Positions 38,717-46,935 of a DNA stretch of 64,000 bases are shown one piece after another (within the stretch, counting starts at the first letter, position 1; the number at the start of each line of letters is the position of its first letter). The DNA comes from Acidobacteriota bacterium. Its GTDB lineage: Bacteria; Acidobacteriota; Vicinamibacteria; Vicinamibacterales; JAFNAJ01. The notes under the pieces are model-generated. The model ran no database searches, had not been told where the DNA came from, and saw only the letters and a program-made list of their open reading frames with translations. The translations under genes were made by a program, and so were the position numbers. The stretch spans positions 1-64,000 of the forward strand of contig JAHDVP010000022.1 of NCBI GenBank assembly GCA_023384575.1, in the 5' to 3' direction.

Positions 38717-39517
38717 ATGGACGCCGCGTTCCGCTCTCCTCTGATTGATTGTTTTCGCCGCGGCGAGGTGCCGCGCGAGGTGCGCCTGCTGGCGGCCCGT
38801 GGCGCCGTGGCCCCGCGGGCGCACGAGCAGCTGGCGCTGCTCGTGCTGCTGGCCGGCGATGCCGACGCCGAGGTGGCGTTGGTGGCCGAAGCGACGTTGA
38901 GCGCGCTTCCCGGCCCGGCTCTGGCCGCGTTTCTCGGGCGGGCCGACGTGACCGACGACCTCCGGGCGTTCTTCGCGGCCCGCGGCATCACACCGGCGGC
39001 GCCGGCGGCCTCCGACGCCCCGTTCGGTGAGACCGACGACGCGCCGCTGCCCGACGTCGACCTGACCGACGGCGGGCTGCTGCCGTCCCAGGCAGGCGCG
39101 GTGGATCGTCCGCCGCCGATTTCGTCGTTGCCGGTCATCGACCGGATCAAGCTCGCCATGCGGGGCACGCGCGAGCAGCGCGGCGTGCTGGTGCGAGACG
39201 CCAACCGTCTCGTCTCGGCGGCGGTGCTGAGCAGCCCGAAGCTCACGGAGACGGAGGTCGAGACGTTCGCCCGCATGGCCAACGTCTCCGACGAAGTGTT
39301 GCGCGTGATCGGCACCAACCGCCACTGGACGAAGAACTACACGGTGGTCGCGTCGCTCGTTCGCAACCCGAAGACGCCGCCGGCGATCTCGCTGCCGCTC
39401 GTGGCGCGCCTCAACGACCGCGACGTGAAGTCGCTCGCGGTCGACCGGAACGTGCCCGAGGGCCTGCGGCTGTCGGCGCGGAAGATCCTCGCAACCGCGG
39501 CGTCCCGGAAGAAGTGA
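38717..39517 (+). CDS. Conserved hypothetical helical protein
   Basis: A 266-residue cytoplasmic protein. The N-terminal third (RRGEVPREVRLLAARGAVAP, LALLVLLAGDADAEVALVAE) and the C-terminal half (PVIDRIKLAMRGTREQRGVL, LLVRDANRLV-like and ETFARMANVSDEVLRVIGTN) look like HEAT-type helical repeats. They are joined by an acidic Pro-rich linker at about 100-150. The stretch WTKNYTVVASLVRNPKTPP is probably the most conserved part. I recognise the type from other Acidobacteriota and deltaproteobacteria but know no function. It converges with, and overlaps, a small gene on the other strand. Confidence 0.7.
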   Translation: MDAAFRSPLIDCFRRGEVPREVRLLAARGAVAPRAHEQLALLVLLAGDADAEVALVAEATLSALPGPALAAFLGRADVTDDLRAFFAARGITPAAPAASDAPFGETDDAPLPDVDLTDGGLLPSQAGAVDRPPPISSLPVIDRIKLAMRGTREQRGVLVRDANRLVSAAVLSSPKLTETEVETFARMANVSDEVLRVIGTNRHWTKNYTVVASLVRNPKTPPAISLPLVARLNDRDVKSLAVDRNVPEGLRLSARKILATAASRKK

Positions 39518-39713
39518 CGCCGCCGGCCCTCTTGCGTTCGAGGGCCCACTCCGACCGCATCTGCGACAACCCGTCCATGTAGACCGCGACCTGCTCGCGT
39601 TCGTCCTCGGTGGAGAGCGTCTTGAGCAGGACGATGGCGCGTTCGAGGTCGCGCGCCACCGTGTTCGGCGTCGCCTCGTAATAGAGGCGCCTGATCTCGG
39701 CGAGTACGTCCAT
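39411..39713 (-). CDS. Small conserved hypothetical protein
   Basis: A 100-residue protein. Residues 1-62 (MDVLAEIRRLYYEATPNTVA, RDLERAIVLLKTLSTEDERE, QVAVYMDGLSQMRSEWALER) are helical and look genuine; AGGAGA lies eight bases before the ATG at 39713. The remaining residues are Arg/Pro/Ser-rich low complexity, read antisense to the last 107 bases of the gene ending at 39517, and are probably an extension. It starts 12 bases after polX and belongs to the GHMP-polX transcript. The function is unknown. Confidence 0.65.
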   Translation of the reverse strand: MDVLAEIRRLYYEATPNTVARDLERAIVLLKTLSTEDEREQVAVYMDGLSQMRSEWALERKRAGGVTSSGTPRLRGSSAPTAAGPRARSGRPRATSRRGR

Positions 39714-39724
39714 CGAGCGTTCTC

Positions 39725-41458
39725 CTATCGTGTCGCAGATGACGAGCGCGCCCGCCGCAGCGCTCGACGGAAGGCCAGCGCCGGCTTCGTGTTCAGGACG
39801 TCGCCGGCCTCGAGCCAGGCGCGCTCGGCGACGGCGACCGCCCAGCGCATGGCGTCGAGCCCCTGTGCCGAGTGGGCATCGGTCGCGAGCAGGATCGGGA
39901 CGCCCCGGTCCCTCGCCAGCCGCGCGTGGACGTCGCCGAGATCGAGCCGGTCGGGCTGCGCGTTGATCTCGAGCGCCACGCCGTGGCTGGCCGCCGCCTC
40001 GATCAGTCGTTCGACGTCGACCTCGTAGGGCGCGCGGGCCAGCAGCCGGCGCCCGGTCGGGTGGCCGAGCGCGTCGACCCAGCGGCACTCCAGCGCACGC
40101 AGGATGCGGTCGGTCATCTGCTGGCGCTCCTGACCGAAGGCCGAGTGCACCGACGCGATGACGAAGTCGAGCGCCGCGAGGCAGTCGTCGGCCAGGTCGA
40201 GGCGGCCATCCGGCAGGATGTCGCACTCGATGCCCGCAAACACCGTGATGCCCTCGACGCGCCGCCCCACCTCGCGGATGCGCGCGGCGTGCTCGAGCGC
40301 TCGCCGCTCGTCGAGTCCGTTGGCCATCGCGAGCGCCTGGCTGTGGTCGGTGATGGCGACGTACTCGAGGCCCCGGTCGCGCGCGGCGAGCACCATCGTC
40401 TCGATGTCGTCGCGCCCGTCGGTCGCCGTCGTGTGGAGGTGCACGTCGCCGCGCAGGTCGGCGAGCGACACCAGGCGGGGCAGCGACCCCCGCTCGGCCG
40501 CGTCGAGTTCGCCGCGGCCCTCGCGCAGCGCTGGCGGAATCCACGCCAGGTCCAGCGCGGCGTAGATGTCGTCCTCGCTCGCCCCGGCGACTCGACCCTC
40601 GTCGGCCTGCCGGAACAGGCCGTATTCGTTCAGCCGGAGCCCGCGGGCGATCGCGCGATCGCGCAGCGCGATGTTGTGCGCCTTCGACCCCGTGAAGTAC
40701 TGCAGGGCGGCGCCCCGGCTCTCGACCGGCACGAGCCGAAGATCGACCTGGAGGCCGCGACCGAGCTGCACGCTCGACTTGGTCGGGCCATGGCCGAGCA
40801 CGCGTTCGACGTCGGGCAGTCCCACGAACACGTCCATGATCGACGGGTCGGCCCCCACGGCGAGCACGTCGAGGTCGCCGCACGTCTCGGTCCCGCGGCG
40901 CAGGCTCCCCACGACGTCGAACGACCCCCCGCGACCGGCGGCCACGAGCCGTTCGACGAGGCCGTCGGCGACGGCCGACGCGTGGGCCAGGAGATGACGG
41001 CCGGCGTACCGGCGCCGGTTCTCGAGTGCCTCGAGAATCGCGCGTTCCTTCTTCGCCCCCATGCCCTTCAGGGCCCGGATCCTGCCGGCGGAGGCGGCCG
41101 CCTCGAGACCATCGATCGAGTCGATGCCCAGCTCGTCGTGGAGCCGCTTCACCGTCTTCGGCCCGACGCCCTGGAGGCGCAGCAGGTCGAGCATCGACGC
41201 GGGAAAGCGCGCGAGCAGGTCGCGATGCAGGGCCATGCCGCCGGTGTCGCCCGCCTCCCGAATGCGGAGGGCCAGGTCGCGGCCGATGCCGGGCAGCTCG
41301 AGCAGCGCGTCGACCGGGAGATCGGTCACGCGCGTGGCGTGGGCGGTGACGATGTCGGCGGCGTTGCGGTAGGCGCGGATCTTGAACGGGTTCTCGCCGG
41401 CGATTTCGAGCAGATCGCCGATGTCGCCGAGCAGGCGGGCGAGCGCGGCGTTCTCCAT
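39725..41458 (-). CDS. polX: DNA polymerase/3'-5' exonuclease PolX
   Basis: A 577-residue family X polymerase with a PHP nuclease domain, for gap-filling repair. The N-terminal HhH domain has LPGIGRDLALRIREAG and LQGVGPKTVKRLHDELG. The palm has VVGSLRRGTETCGDLDVLAV with metal ligands Asp195 and Asp197 and a third, Asp239, in GRGLQVDLRLVP; YFTGSKAHNIALRDRAIARG follows. The PHP domain (from about 335) has DLRGDVHLHTTATDGRDDIE, ITDHSQ, GIECDILPDGRLDL and LATDAHSAQGLDAM. All catalytic parts are intact, unlike the paralogue at 50840. It lies seven bases after the GHMP kinase. Confidence 0.95.
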   Translation of the reverse strand: MENAALARLLGDIGDLLEIAGENPFKIRAYRNAADIVTAHATRVTDLPVDALLELPGIGRDLALRIREAGDTGGMALHRDLLARFPASMLDLLRLQGVGPKTVKRLHDELGIDSIDGLEAAASAGRIRALKGMGAKKERAILEALENRRRYAGRHLLAHASAVADGLVERLVAAGRGGSFDVVGSLRRGTETCGDLDVLAVGADPSIMDVFVGLPDVERVLGHGPTKSSVQLGRGLQVDLRLVPVESRGAALQYFTGSKAHNIALRDRAIARGLRLNEYGLFRQADEGRVAGASEDDIYAALDLAWIPPALREGRGELDAAERGSLPRLVSLADLRGDVHLHTTATDGRDDIETMVLAARDRGLEYVAITDHSQALAMANGLDERRALEHAARIREVGRRVEGITVFAGIECDILPDGRLDLADDCLAALDFVIASVHSAFGQERQQMTDRILRALECRWVDALGHPTGRRLLARAPYEVDVERLIEAAASHGVALEINAQPDRLDLGDVHARLARDRGVPILLATDAHSAQGLDAMRWAVAVAERAWLEAGDVLNTKPALAFRRALRRARSSSATR

Positions 41459-41465
41459 GGGTCCA

Positions 41466-42476
41466 TCACCCGTGGTGCGGCACGAGGGTGTCGACGCGCA
41501 GCCCTTCGCCGTCGATCGTGAAGTCGAGCAGCTGCGCCCCTCCCGCGACGAGGGCGGCCCGGACGTCGGCGCCGGCGCCAGGGTCGACGTAGCAGACCAG
41601 GCAGCCGCCGCCGCCGGCCCCGCACACCTTGGCGGCGAGCGCGCCCGCCGCGCGCGCCCTCCCGATCAGATCGTCGATGACGGGCGTCGTCACGCCGGGT
41701 GCGAGCCCCTTGCGGGTCTGCCACTCGACCTCGAGGGCCCGTCCGACGCCAGGCCAGTCGTGCTGCTCGAGCGCCAGCCGCATCGTCTCGGCGATGTCGC
41801 GGATGCGCTCGAACGCGTCGAAGACGATTCGGTCCCCGTCGATGTGGCGCTTGAAGATGTCCCAGTTGTTGATGCCCGAGTTGCGCGAGGCCCCGGTGTA
41901 GGCGAGCACCAGGCGCGCCTCGAGGGCCGACCGGTCGACGGCGAGCGGAACGCGGTGCACGCCATCGACGCGCAGTTCGACCGCCGAGACGCCGCCGAAC
42001 AGCGCGGGGCGGTAGTCCTGCGCGCCGGTGGGCACGTCGATGGCCTGCGCCTCGACGTTCATGGCGACCTGCAGCAGGCCGGCCGGATCCGGCGCATCGC
42101 CCCGCCAGGCGGCCAGGGCCCCGCAGACCGCCACGTTGAGCGCCGACGACCCGGCGATGCCCGCGCCGACCGGCGACGCGCACCGCGTCGTCAGCTCGAT
42201 GCCCTCGGCCTCGTAGTGATGGAGGATGCTTCCGAGCAGCCTGAGTTCGGTCGTCTCACGCAGCCGGCTCCAGTGATCGACGTCGATCGTGTGGCCGGTG
42301 TCCTCCGACCTGATCACGATCCGCCGGTCGTCGCGCCCCGACAGGGTGCACGACTGGCGCAGGCTGATGGCCGCGTTCAGCGTCTGCGCCCCGTGGTGAA
42401 AGAGGTAGAGCGGCCAGATGTCGAGGGTGCCGCCGGCGAGGTCGATGCGCGTTGGAGCGGACGAGTGGATGAGCAC
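41466..42476 (-). CDS. GHMP-family sugar kinase
   Basis: A 336-residue GHMP kinase. The N-terminal signature VLIHSSAPTRIDLAGGTLDI holds the substrate loop, ASPVGAGIAGSSALNVAVCG near 125 is the ATP-binding Pro-x3-Gly-Leu-x-Ser-Ser-type motif, and AKVCGAGGGGCLVCYVDPGA near 285 is motif 3. Similarity is closest to D-glycero-D-manno-heptose 7-phosphate kinase and related sugar kinases, but the substrate cannot be read from sequence. The GTG at 42476 starts exactly at the conserved N-terminus, about six bases after a TATAAT box, so the mRNA may be leaderless. Confidence 0.85.
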   Translation of the reverse strand: MLIHSSAPTRIDLAGGTLDIWPLYLFHHGAQTLNAAISLRQSCTLSGRDDRRIVIRSEDTGHTIDVDHWSRLRETTELRLLGSILHHYEAEGIELTTRCASPVGAGIAGSSALNVAVCGALAAWRGDAPDPAGLLQVAMNVEAQAIDVPTGAQDYRPALFGGVSAVELRVDGVHRVPLAVDRSALEARLVLAYTGASRNSGINNWDIFKRHIDGDRIVFDAFERIRDIAETMRLALEQHDWPGVGRALEVEWQTRKGLAPGVTTPVIDDLIGRARAAGALAAKVCGAGGGGCLVCYVDPGAGADVRAALVAGGAQLLDFTIDGEGLRVDTLVPHHG

Positions 42477-42482
42477 GCGAGC

Positions 42483-42490
42483 ATTATAAT
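42483..42490. promoter_or_regulatory. Palindromic -10 region shared by divergent genes
   Basis: ATTATAAT reads TATAAT on both strands. The minus-strand box (42483-42488) ends six bases before the GHMP kinase GTG. The plus-strand box (42485-42490) ends nine bases before the nagZ ATG. No convincing -35 box was found on either side. Confidence 0.55.
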
Positions 42491-42499
42491 GACAGGCCG

Positions 42500-43594
42500 A
42501 TGTCACCACGACCTCTGCGCCGCTCGGTGGGCCGGCTCGCGTTCGCCGGCATTCCCGGCGTCGAGCCGACACCCGAGGTGCGCGCCATCGTCCGCGAATT
42601 CGGGCTCGGCGGGGTCGTGCTCTTCGCGCGCAACGTCGAATCGCCAGAGCAGGTGGCCGCCCTCGCCTACCGCCTGCGCACGCTCGACCCGGACTGGCCG
42701 CTCTTCGTCGCCATCGACCAGGAGGGGGGGCGCGTGGCCCGGCTGCGGGCGCCGTTCACCGAGTGGCCGCCCATGGCGGCGCTCGGGCGCGCGGCCGACC
42801 CCGCGCTCGCGGAACGGTTCGCCGCCGCGTTGGCGCGCGAGCTCGGGGCCGTCGGCATCACGATCGACTTCGCCCCCGTGGCCGACATCCTCACCAATCC
42901 CGCCAACCCCGCGATTGGCGACCGGGCCCTCGGCGAGACCCCCGAACGGGTCGCCGCGCTCGTGCCGGCCATCGTCGAGGCCATCCAGGCGCAGGGCCTC
43001 GCGGCCTGCGCGAAGCACTTCCCGGGCCACGGCGAGGCCGCCGTCGACTCGCACCACGAACTGCCCGTGATCGACCTGCCCCCCGATCGGTTCGAGGCCG
43101 TCGAGTTCGTGCCCTTCCGGGCGGCCATCGAGGCGGGGGTGGCGTCGGTCATGACCGGGCACCTGCTCGTGCCGGCGTTCGACGAGCATCGGCCCGCGAC
43201 GCTGTCGGAGGCCGTCGTCACCGGGCTGTTGCGCCGCCGCCTCGGCTTCGAGGGGCTGGTGTTCTCAGACGATCTGGACATGCAGGCCGTGGCGGCCCGC
43301 CACCCGGCGAGCTCGCTCGTCGCGTCGGCCGTGTCCGCCGGGTGCGACGTGGGGCTCGTCTGCGGCGGCGATGCCGACCGCCTGGCCGAGGCCATCGAGG
43401 GGATCATCCGGGCCGTCGAGTCGGGGAGCCTGCCTCAGACGCGCATCGACGAGGCGCTCACGCGGCAGGACCGCCTGCGGGCGCGATTCCTCGCGGGCGA
43501 GGCGCCGCGGCCGCTTCCCGCGAGCGCACTGCGTGAGCGCATCGGGCGGGGCGAACACCGCGCGGTCGCGGAGGAAATGGCGGCCTACCTGTGA
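42500..43594 (+). CDS. nagZ: Beta-N-acetylhexosaminidase NagZ (GH3)
   Basis: A 364-residue cytoplasmic GH3 glucosidase that removes GlcNAc from anhydro-muropeptides during murein recycling. VVLFARNVESPEQVAALAYR, AIDQEGGRVARLRAPFTEWP and the signature CAKHFPGHGEAAVDSHHELP (near 172, with the His of the catalytic dyad loop) are present. VFSDDLDMQAVA near 254 holds the nucleophile Asp. It leads the nagZ-ldcA-mpl-murB-murA transcript and overlaps ldcA by four bases. Confidence 0.96.
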   Translation: MSPRPLRRSVGRLAFAGIPGVEPTPEVRAIVREFGLGGVVLFARNVESPEQVAALAYRLRTLDPDWPLFVAIDQEGGRVARLRAPFTEWPPMAALGRAADPALAERFAAALARELGAVGITIDFAPVADILTNPANPAIGDRALGETPERVAALVPAIVEAIQAQGLAACAKHFPGHGEAAVDSHHELPVIDLPPDRFEAVEFVPFRAAIEAGVASVMTGHLLVPAFDEHRPATLSEAVVTGLLRRRLGFEGLVFSDDLDMQAVAARHPASSLVASAVSAGCDVGLVCGGDADRLAEAIEGIIRAVESGSLPQTRIDEALTRQDRLRARFLAGEAPRPLPASALRERIGRGEHRAVAEEMAAYL

Positions 43595-44529
43595 GGTGCG
43601 CGCGGGCGCGAGCCCTGGCCCCGGGCAGTCGAGTCGCGGTCGTCGCGCCGGCCAGTCCGTTCCGCCGCGAGGACTTCTTCGCCGGCGTCGACGAGCTGCG
43701 CGCACTCGGGTTCGACGTGGTATGGGAGGATCGGGTCTTCTCGCGGAGCGGCTTCGTCGCGGGGGCGCCCGAGGCCAGGGCCGCGTCGTTGCGCGAGGCG
43801 ATCCTCGACCCCGCGGTGGCCGGCATCATCGCGGTGCGCGGCGGATACGGCAGCGCCCAGCTGTTGCCCTGGCTCGATGCGGAAGAGATGGCGGCGGCGC
43901 GCAAGCCGTTGGTCGGCTACAGCGACGTCACCGCGCTGCTGTCGTGGACGACCCTCCAATGCGGGGTGGTGGCGTTTCACGGGCCGATGCTCGAGGGGCG
44001 GCTCGCCCGTGGCGAGGCCGGGTACGATCGCGACTCGTTCCTGCGGGCGCTCTGCGACGACGCGCCGCTCGGCGAGCTGGCCGCCGACGGCCTCGAGGCC
44101 GTGCGGCCGGGCGAGGCGGCCGGCGTGCTGCTCGGCGGCACGTTGACCCAGCTGCTCGCGTCGTTCGGCACGCCCTGGGCCTTCGATCCTCCTCGCGGCA
44201 CGATCCTGTTCGTCGACGAGGTCGGAGAGCGGCCCTATCGTCTCGATCGGATGTTCACGCAGCTGCGGCAGAGCGGGGTGCTCGCTCGCGTGTCGGCCGT
44301 GGTGTTCGGCGAGCTGCCCGGGTGCGACGAGCCCGGCGGAGAGGCCACCGCCCGCGGCACCGTCGCAGACCTGCTGCGCGGCTTCCCTGGCCCCGTCATC
44401 TTCGGCTTCCCCTCGGGCCACACGAGCGGCCCGGCGTGGACGCTGCCCTTCGGGGTCGAGGCGCGGGTCGTGGCCGGCGCGGGCCGTCCCAGGCTGATCG
44501 TGACGAGCCCGGCCGTGGAGCGTCCGTGA
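43591..44529 (+). CDS. ldcA: Muramoyltetrapeptide (LD-) carboxypeptidase, S66 family
   Basis: A 312-residue S66 serine peptidase that trims tetrapeptides to tripeptides in the cytoplasm so that Mpl can reuse them. VAVVAPASPFRREDFFAGVD opens the fold. IIAVRGGYGSAQLLPWLDAE near 90 holds the nucleophile Ser, and GGTLTQLLASFGTPWAFD and PSGHTSGPAWTLPFG carry the later catalytic Glu and His regions. GTG at 43591 overlaps the nagZ stop. Confidence 0.94.
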   Translation: MRCARARALAPGSRVAVVAPASPFRREDFFAGVDELRALGFDVVWEDRVFSRSGFVAGAPEARAASLREAILDPAVAGIIAVRGGYGSAQLLPWLDAEEMAAARKPLVGYSDVTALLSWTTLQCGVVAFHGPMLEGRLARGEAGYDRDSFLRALCDDAPLGELAADGLEAVRPGEAAGVLLGGTLTQLLASFGTPWAFDPPRGTILFVDEVGERPYRLDRMFTQLRQSGVLARVSAVVFGELPGCDEPGGEATARGTVADLLRGFPGPVIFGFPSGHTSGPAWTLPFGVEARVVAGAGRPRLIVTSPAVERP

Positions 44530-44560
44530 TGGCGGGGCAGCAGGCCGGAGGGCGACCCTG

Positions 44561-45967
44561 ATGCGCGTGCATTTCATCGGCGTGTGCGGCACCGCGATGG
44601 CCACGCTGGCGGCGATGCTGGCCAGGCGGGGCGACCGCGTGACCGGATCCGACCAGAACGTCTACCCGCCGATGAGCGAGTTCCTCGAGCGAGAGGGGAT
44701 CAGGCCGCTCTCCGGCTACAGGGCCGAGCACGTCACCGCCGACCTCGACCTCGTCGTCGTCGGCAACGCCATCTCGCGGGGCAACCCCGAGCTCGAGGAG
44801 GTGCTCGATCGCAAGGTGCGGTACTGTTCGCTGCCCGAGGCCGTGCGCGATCGGTTCCTGTGGGGGGCCCGGTCGATCGTCGTCGCGGGCACGCACGGGA
44901 AGACGACGACGTCGTCGATCGTGGCCTGGGTGCTGGCGCACGGCGGGCTCGACCCCAGCGCCCTCATCGGGGGCATCGCGGCGAACTTCGATGCGAGCTA
45001 CCGTCTGGGCAGCGGGCGCGACTTCGTCATCGAGGGTGACGAGTACGACAGCGCGTTCTTCGACAAGACCGCGAAGTTCCTGAAGTACCTGCCCGACATC
45101 GCGGTCGTGGGCAATGTCGAATTCGACCACGCCGACATCTACCCCGATCTCGACGCCGTGCTGCTCGCGTTCCGGCGGTTCGTGAACCTCGTGCCGCGCC
45201 GTGGCCTGCTGCTGCTCGGCGCCGACTCCCCGCACGCCGCCGCGCTGGCCCCGCACGCCCGGTCGCGTGTCGAGACGTTCGGGCTGGTGCCAGGCGCGGG
45301 ATGGCTGGCGAGCCAGGTCCGCGCGACCTCGAAGGGCACGGCCTTCGCCGTCAGCCGCGACGGCGCGCCGGTGGGGGAGTTCGAGGTGCCGCTGCTCGGC
45401 CTCCACAACGTGCGCAACGCGCTCGCTGCGGTGGTCGTGGCCCATGCGGTCGGCCTCAAGGCGGCGACGATCGCCGACGGCCTCCGGACGTTCGCTGGCG
45501 TCAAGCGCCGGCTCGAACTGCGGGGCAGCGCGCGCGGCGTCCGGGTCTACGACGACTTCGCGCACCACCCCACGGCCATTGCGGAGACCGTGGCCGCCAT
45601 GCGACTCGCCAGCCCAGGCTCCCGCCTGTGGGCCGTGTTCGAGCCTCGGTCGGCCACCTCCTGCCTGCGCGTGTTCCAGCGCGAGTTCGTCGAGGCGCTC
45701 GCCGGGGCCGACGAGATCGTCGTCGCCGCCGTCTTCCGGACGGCCATCGACGAAGACCGGCGGCTGTCGCCCGAGTCGCTCGTCGCCGATCTGCGGGCGG
45801 AAGGGCACCGGGCCCGGTACGTCCCCACGGTGCCGGAGATCGTCGACGTCGTCGCCCGCGAGGCCCGCGACGGCGACCTCGTGGTGATCATGTCGAACGG
45901 CGGCTTCGGGGGCATCCACGCCCTTCTGCTCGACGCGCTTGGGAGAACGGAGAGCCATGACCATTGA
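44561..45967 (+). CDS. mpl: UDP-N-acetylmuramate:tripeptide ligase Mpl
   Basis: A 468-residue Mur-ligase-family enzyme that joins recycled L-Ala-D-Glu-mDAP tripeptide to UDP-MurNAc. MRVHFIGVCGTAMATLAAML is the Rossmann start, VAGTHGKTTTSSIVAWVLAH near 111 is the ATP loop, and IEGDEYDSAFFDKTAKFLKY near 157 is distinctive of Mpl rather than MurC. DDFAHHPTAIAETVAAMRLA and FEPRSATSCLRVFQREFVEA follow. Its stop lies 11 bases inside murB. The mDAP-type peptide implied is inferred from family specificity. Confidence 0.95.
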   Translation: MRVHFIGVCGTAMATLAAMLARRGDRVTGSDQNVYPPMSEFLEREGIRPLSGYRAEHVTADLDLVVVGNAISRGNPELEEVLDRKVRYCSLPEAVRDRFLWGARSIVVAGTHGKTTTSSIVAWVLAHGGLDPSALIGGIAANFDASYRLGSGRDFVIEGDEYDSAFFDKTAKFLKYLPDIAVVGNVEFDHADIYPDLDAVLLAFRRFVNLVPRRGLLLLGADSPHAAALAPHARSRVETFGLVPGAGWLASQVRATSKGTAFAVSRDGAPVGEFEVPLLGLHNVRNALAAVVVAHAVGLKAATIADGLRTFAGVKRRLELRGSARGVRVYDDFAHHPTAIAETVAAMRLASPGSRLWAVFEPRSATSCLRVFQREFVEALAGADEIVVAAVFRTAIDEDRRLSPESLVADLRAEGHRARYVPTVPEIVDVVAREARDGDLVVIMSNGGFGGIHALLLDALGRTESHDH

Positions 45968-46886
45968 CGCGGTCCTCGCGCGGGCTTTCGGTGACCGCGT
46001 CGGGCGACGAGTCGACCTGGCGCCGTTCACCACGTTCCGGATCGGCGGCCCCGCCGACTGGCTGCTCGACACGGTCGATGCCGACGACATCGTGACCGCC
46101 GTGCGCATCGCCCGGAGCTTTGGCGTGCCGCTCGTCATGCTCGGCGGCGGGTCGAACGTGCTGGTGAGCGACCGCGGCGTGCGAGGCCTCGTCGTCAGAC
46201 GGCGCGCAGGCGAGGCGACGCTCGAGCCGGCCGGTCACGTGCGGGCCGACGCGTCGATGTCGGTCAACGGCCTCGTGCGCTGGACGGTGTCGCGCGGCCT
46301 CGCGGGGCTCGAGTCGTGGGCCGGCACGCCGGGGACGGTGGGCGGCGCCATGTTCGGCAACGCGCACTTTCGAGGGAGCCTCATCGGCGATCTCGTCGAG
46401 AGCGTCCGCGTGGTCACGCGAGAGGGCGAGATCGACGATCTCGCCGGCGAGGCCCTGGGTTTCGCGTACGACCGCAGCAGGTTCCAGACCTCTGGTGAGA
46501 TCGTGCTGTCGGTCGTGTTTCGCGTCGCGCCCGGCGCGCCGGCGGCCCTGCGCGAGGCGGCGAAGACGTCGCTCGCGTTTCGCAAGCAGACGCAGCCGCT
46601 GAACCTGCCGAGTGCCGGGTGCATCTTCCGCAACGGCCTGGCCGGTGACGTGGGGTGGCACGAGGGGCTGCCGCGGTCGGCGGGCGCGCTGCTCGACCAG
46701 GCGGGCCTCAAGGGCGCGCGGGTCGGCGGCGCCGCCGTGTCGCCCGTCCATGCCAACTTCATCGTGAACGAGGGCGGGGCGACCGCCGCCGACGTCAAGG
46801 CGCTGATCGACCGCTGCCGCGACGAGGTCGCGCGCCGCTTCGGTGTCGTCCTTCAGGAGGAGATCGTGTACCTCGGCGAGTGGTAG
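45957..46886 (+). CDS. murB: UDP-N-acetylenolpyruvoylglucosamine reductase MurB
   Basis: A 309-residue FAD enzyme that reduces UDP-GlcNAc-enolpyruvate to UDP-MurNAc. FTTFRIGGPADWLLDTVDAD, LVMLGGGSNVLVSDRGVRGL and GLESWAGTPGTVGGAMFGNA are flavin-binding blocks. In PSAGCIFRNGLAGDVGWHEG the proton-donor position is Cys222 instead of the more common Ser, a known variation in the family. The C-terminus has VSPVHANFIVNEGGATAADV. The ATG at 45957 has GGAG just upstream and overlaps mpl by 11 bases. Confidence 0.96.
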   Translation: MTIDAVLARAFGDRVGRRVDLAPFTTFRIGGPADWLLDTVDADDIVTAVRIARSFGVPLVMLGGGSNVLVSDRGVRGLVVRRRAGEATLEPAGHVRADASMSVNGLVRWTVSRGLAGLESWAGTPGTVGGAMFGNAHFRGSLIGDLVESVRVVTREGEIDDLAGEALGFAYDRSRFQTSGEIVLSVVFRVAPGAPAALREAAKTSLAFRKQTQPLNLPSAGCIFRNGLAGDVGWHEGLPRSAGALLDQAGLKGARVGGAAVSPVHANFIVNEGGATAADVKALIDRCRDEVARRFGVVLQEEIVYLGEW

Positions 46887-46935
46887 GGCCCGCGGGCCCT
46901 GACCTCGCCCGCCGGAACGCCTGGAGGTTCCCCGC

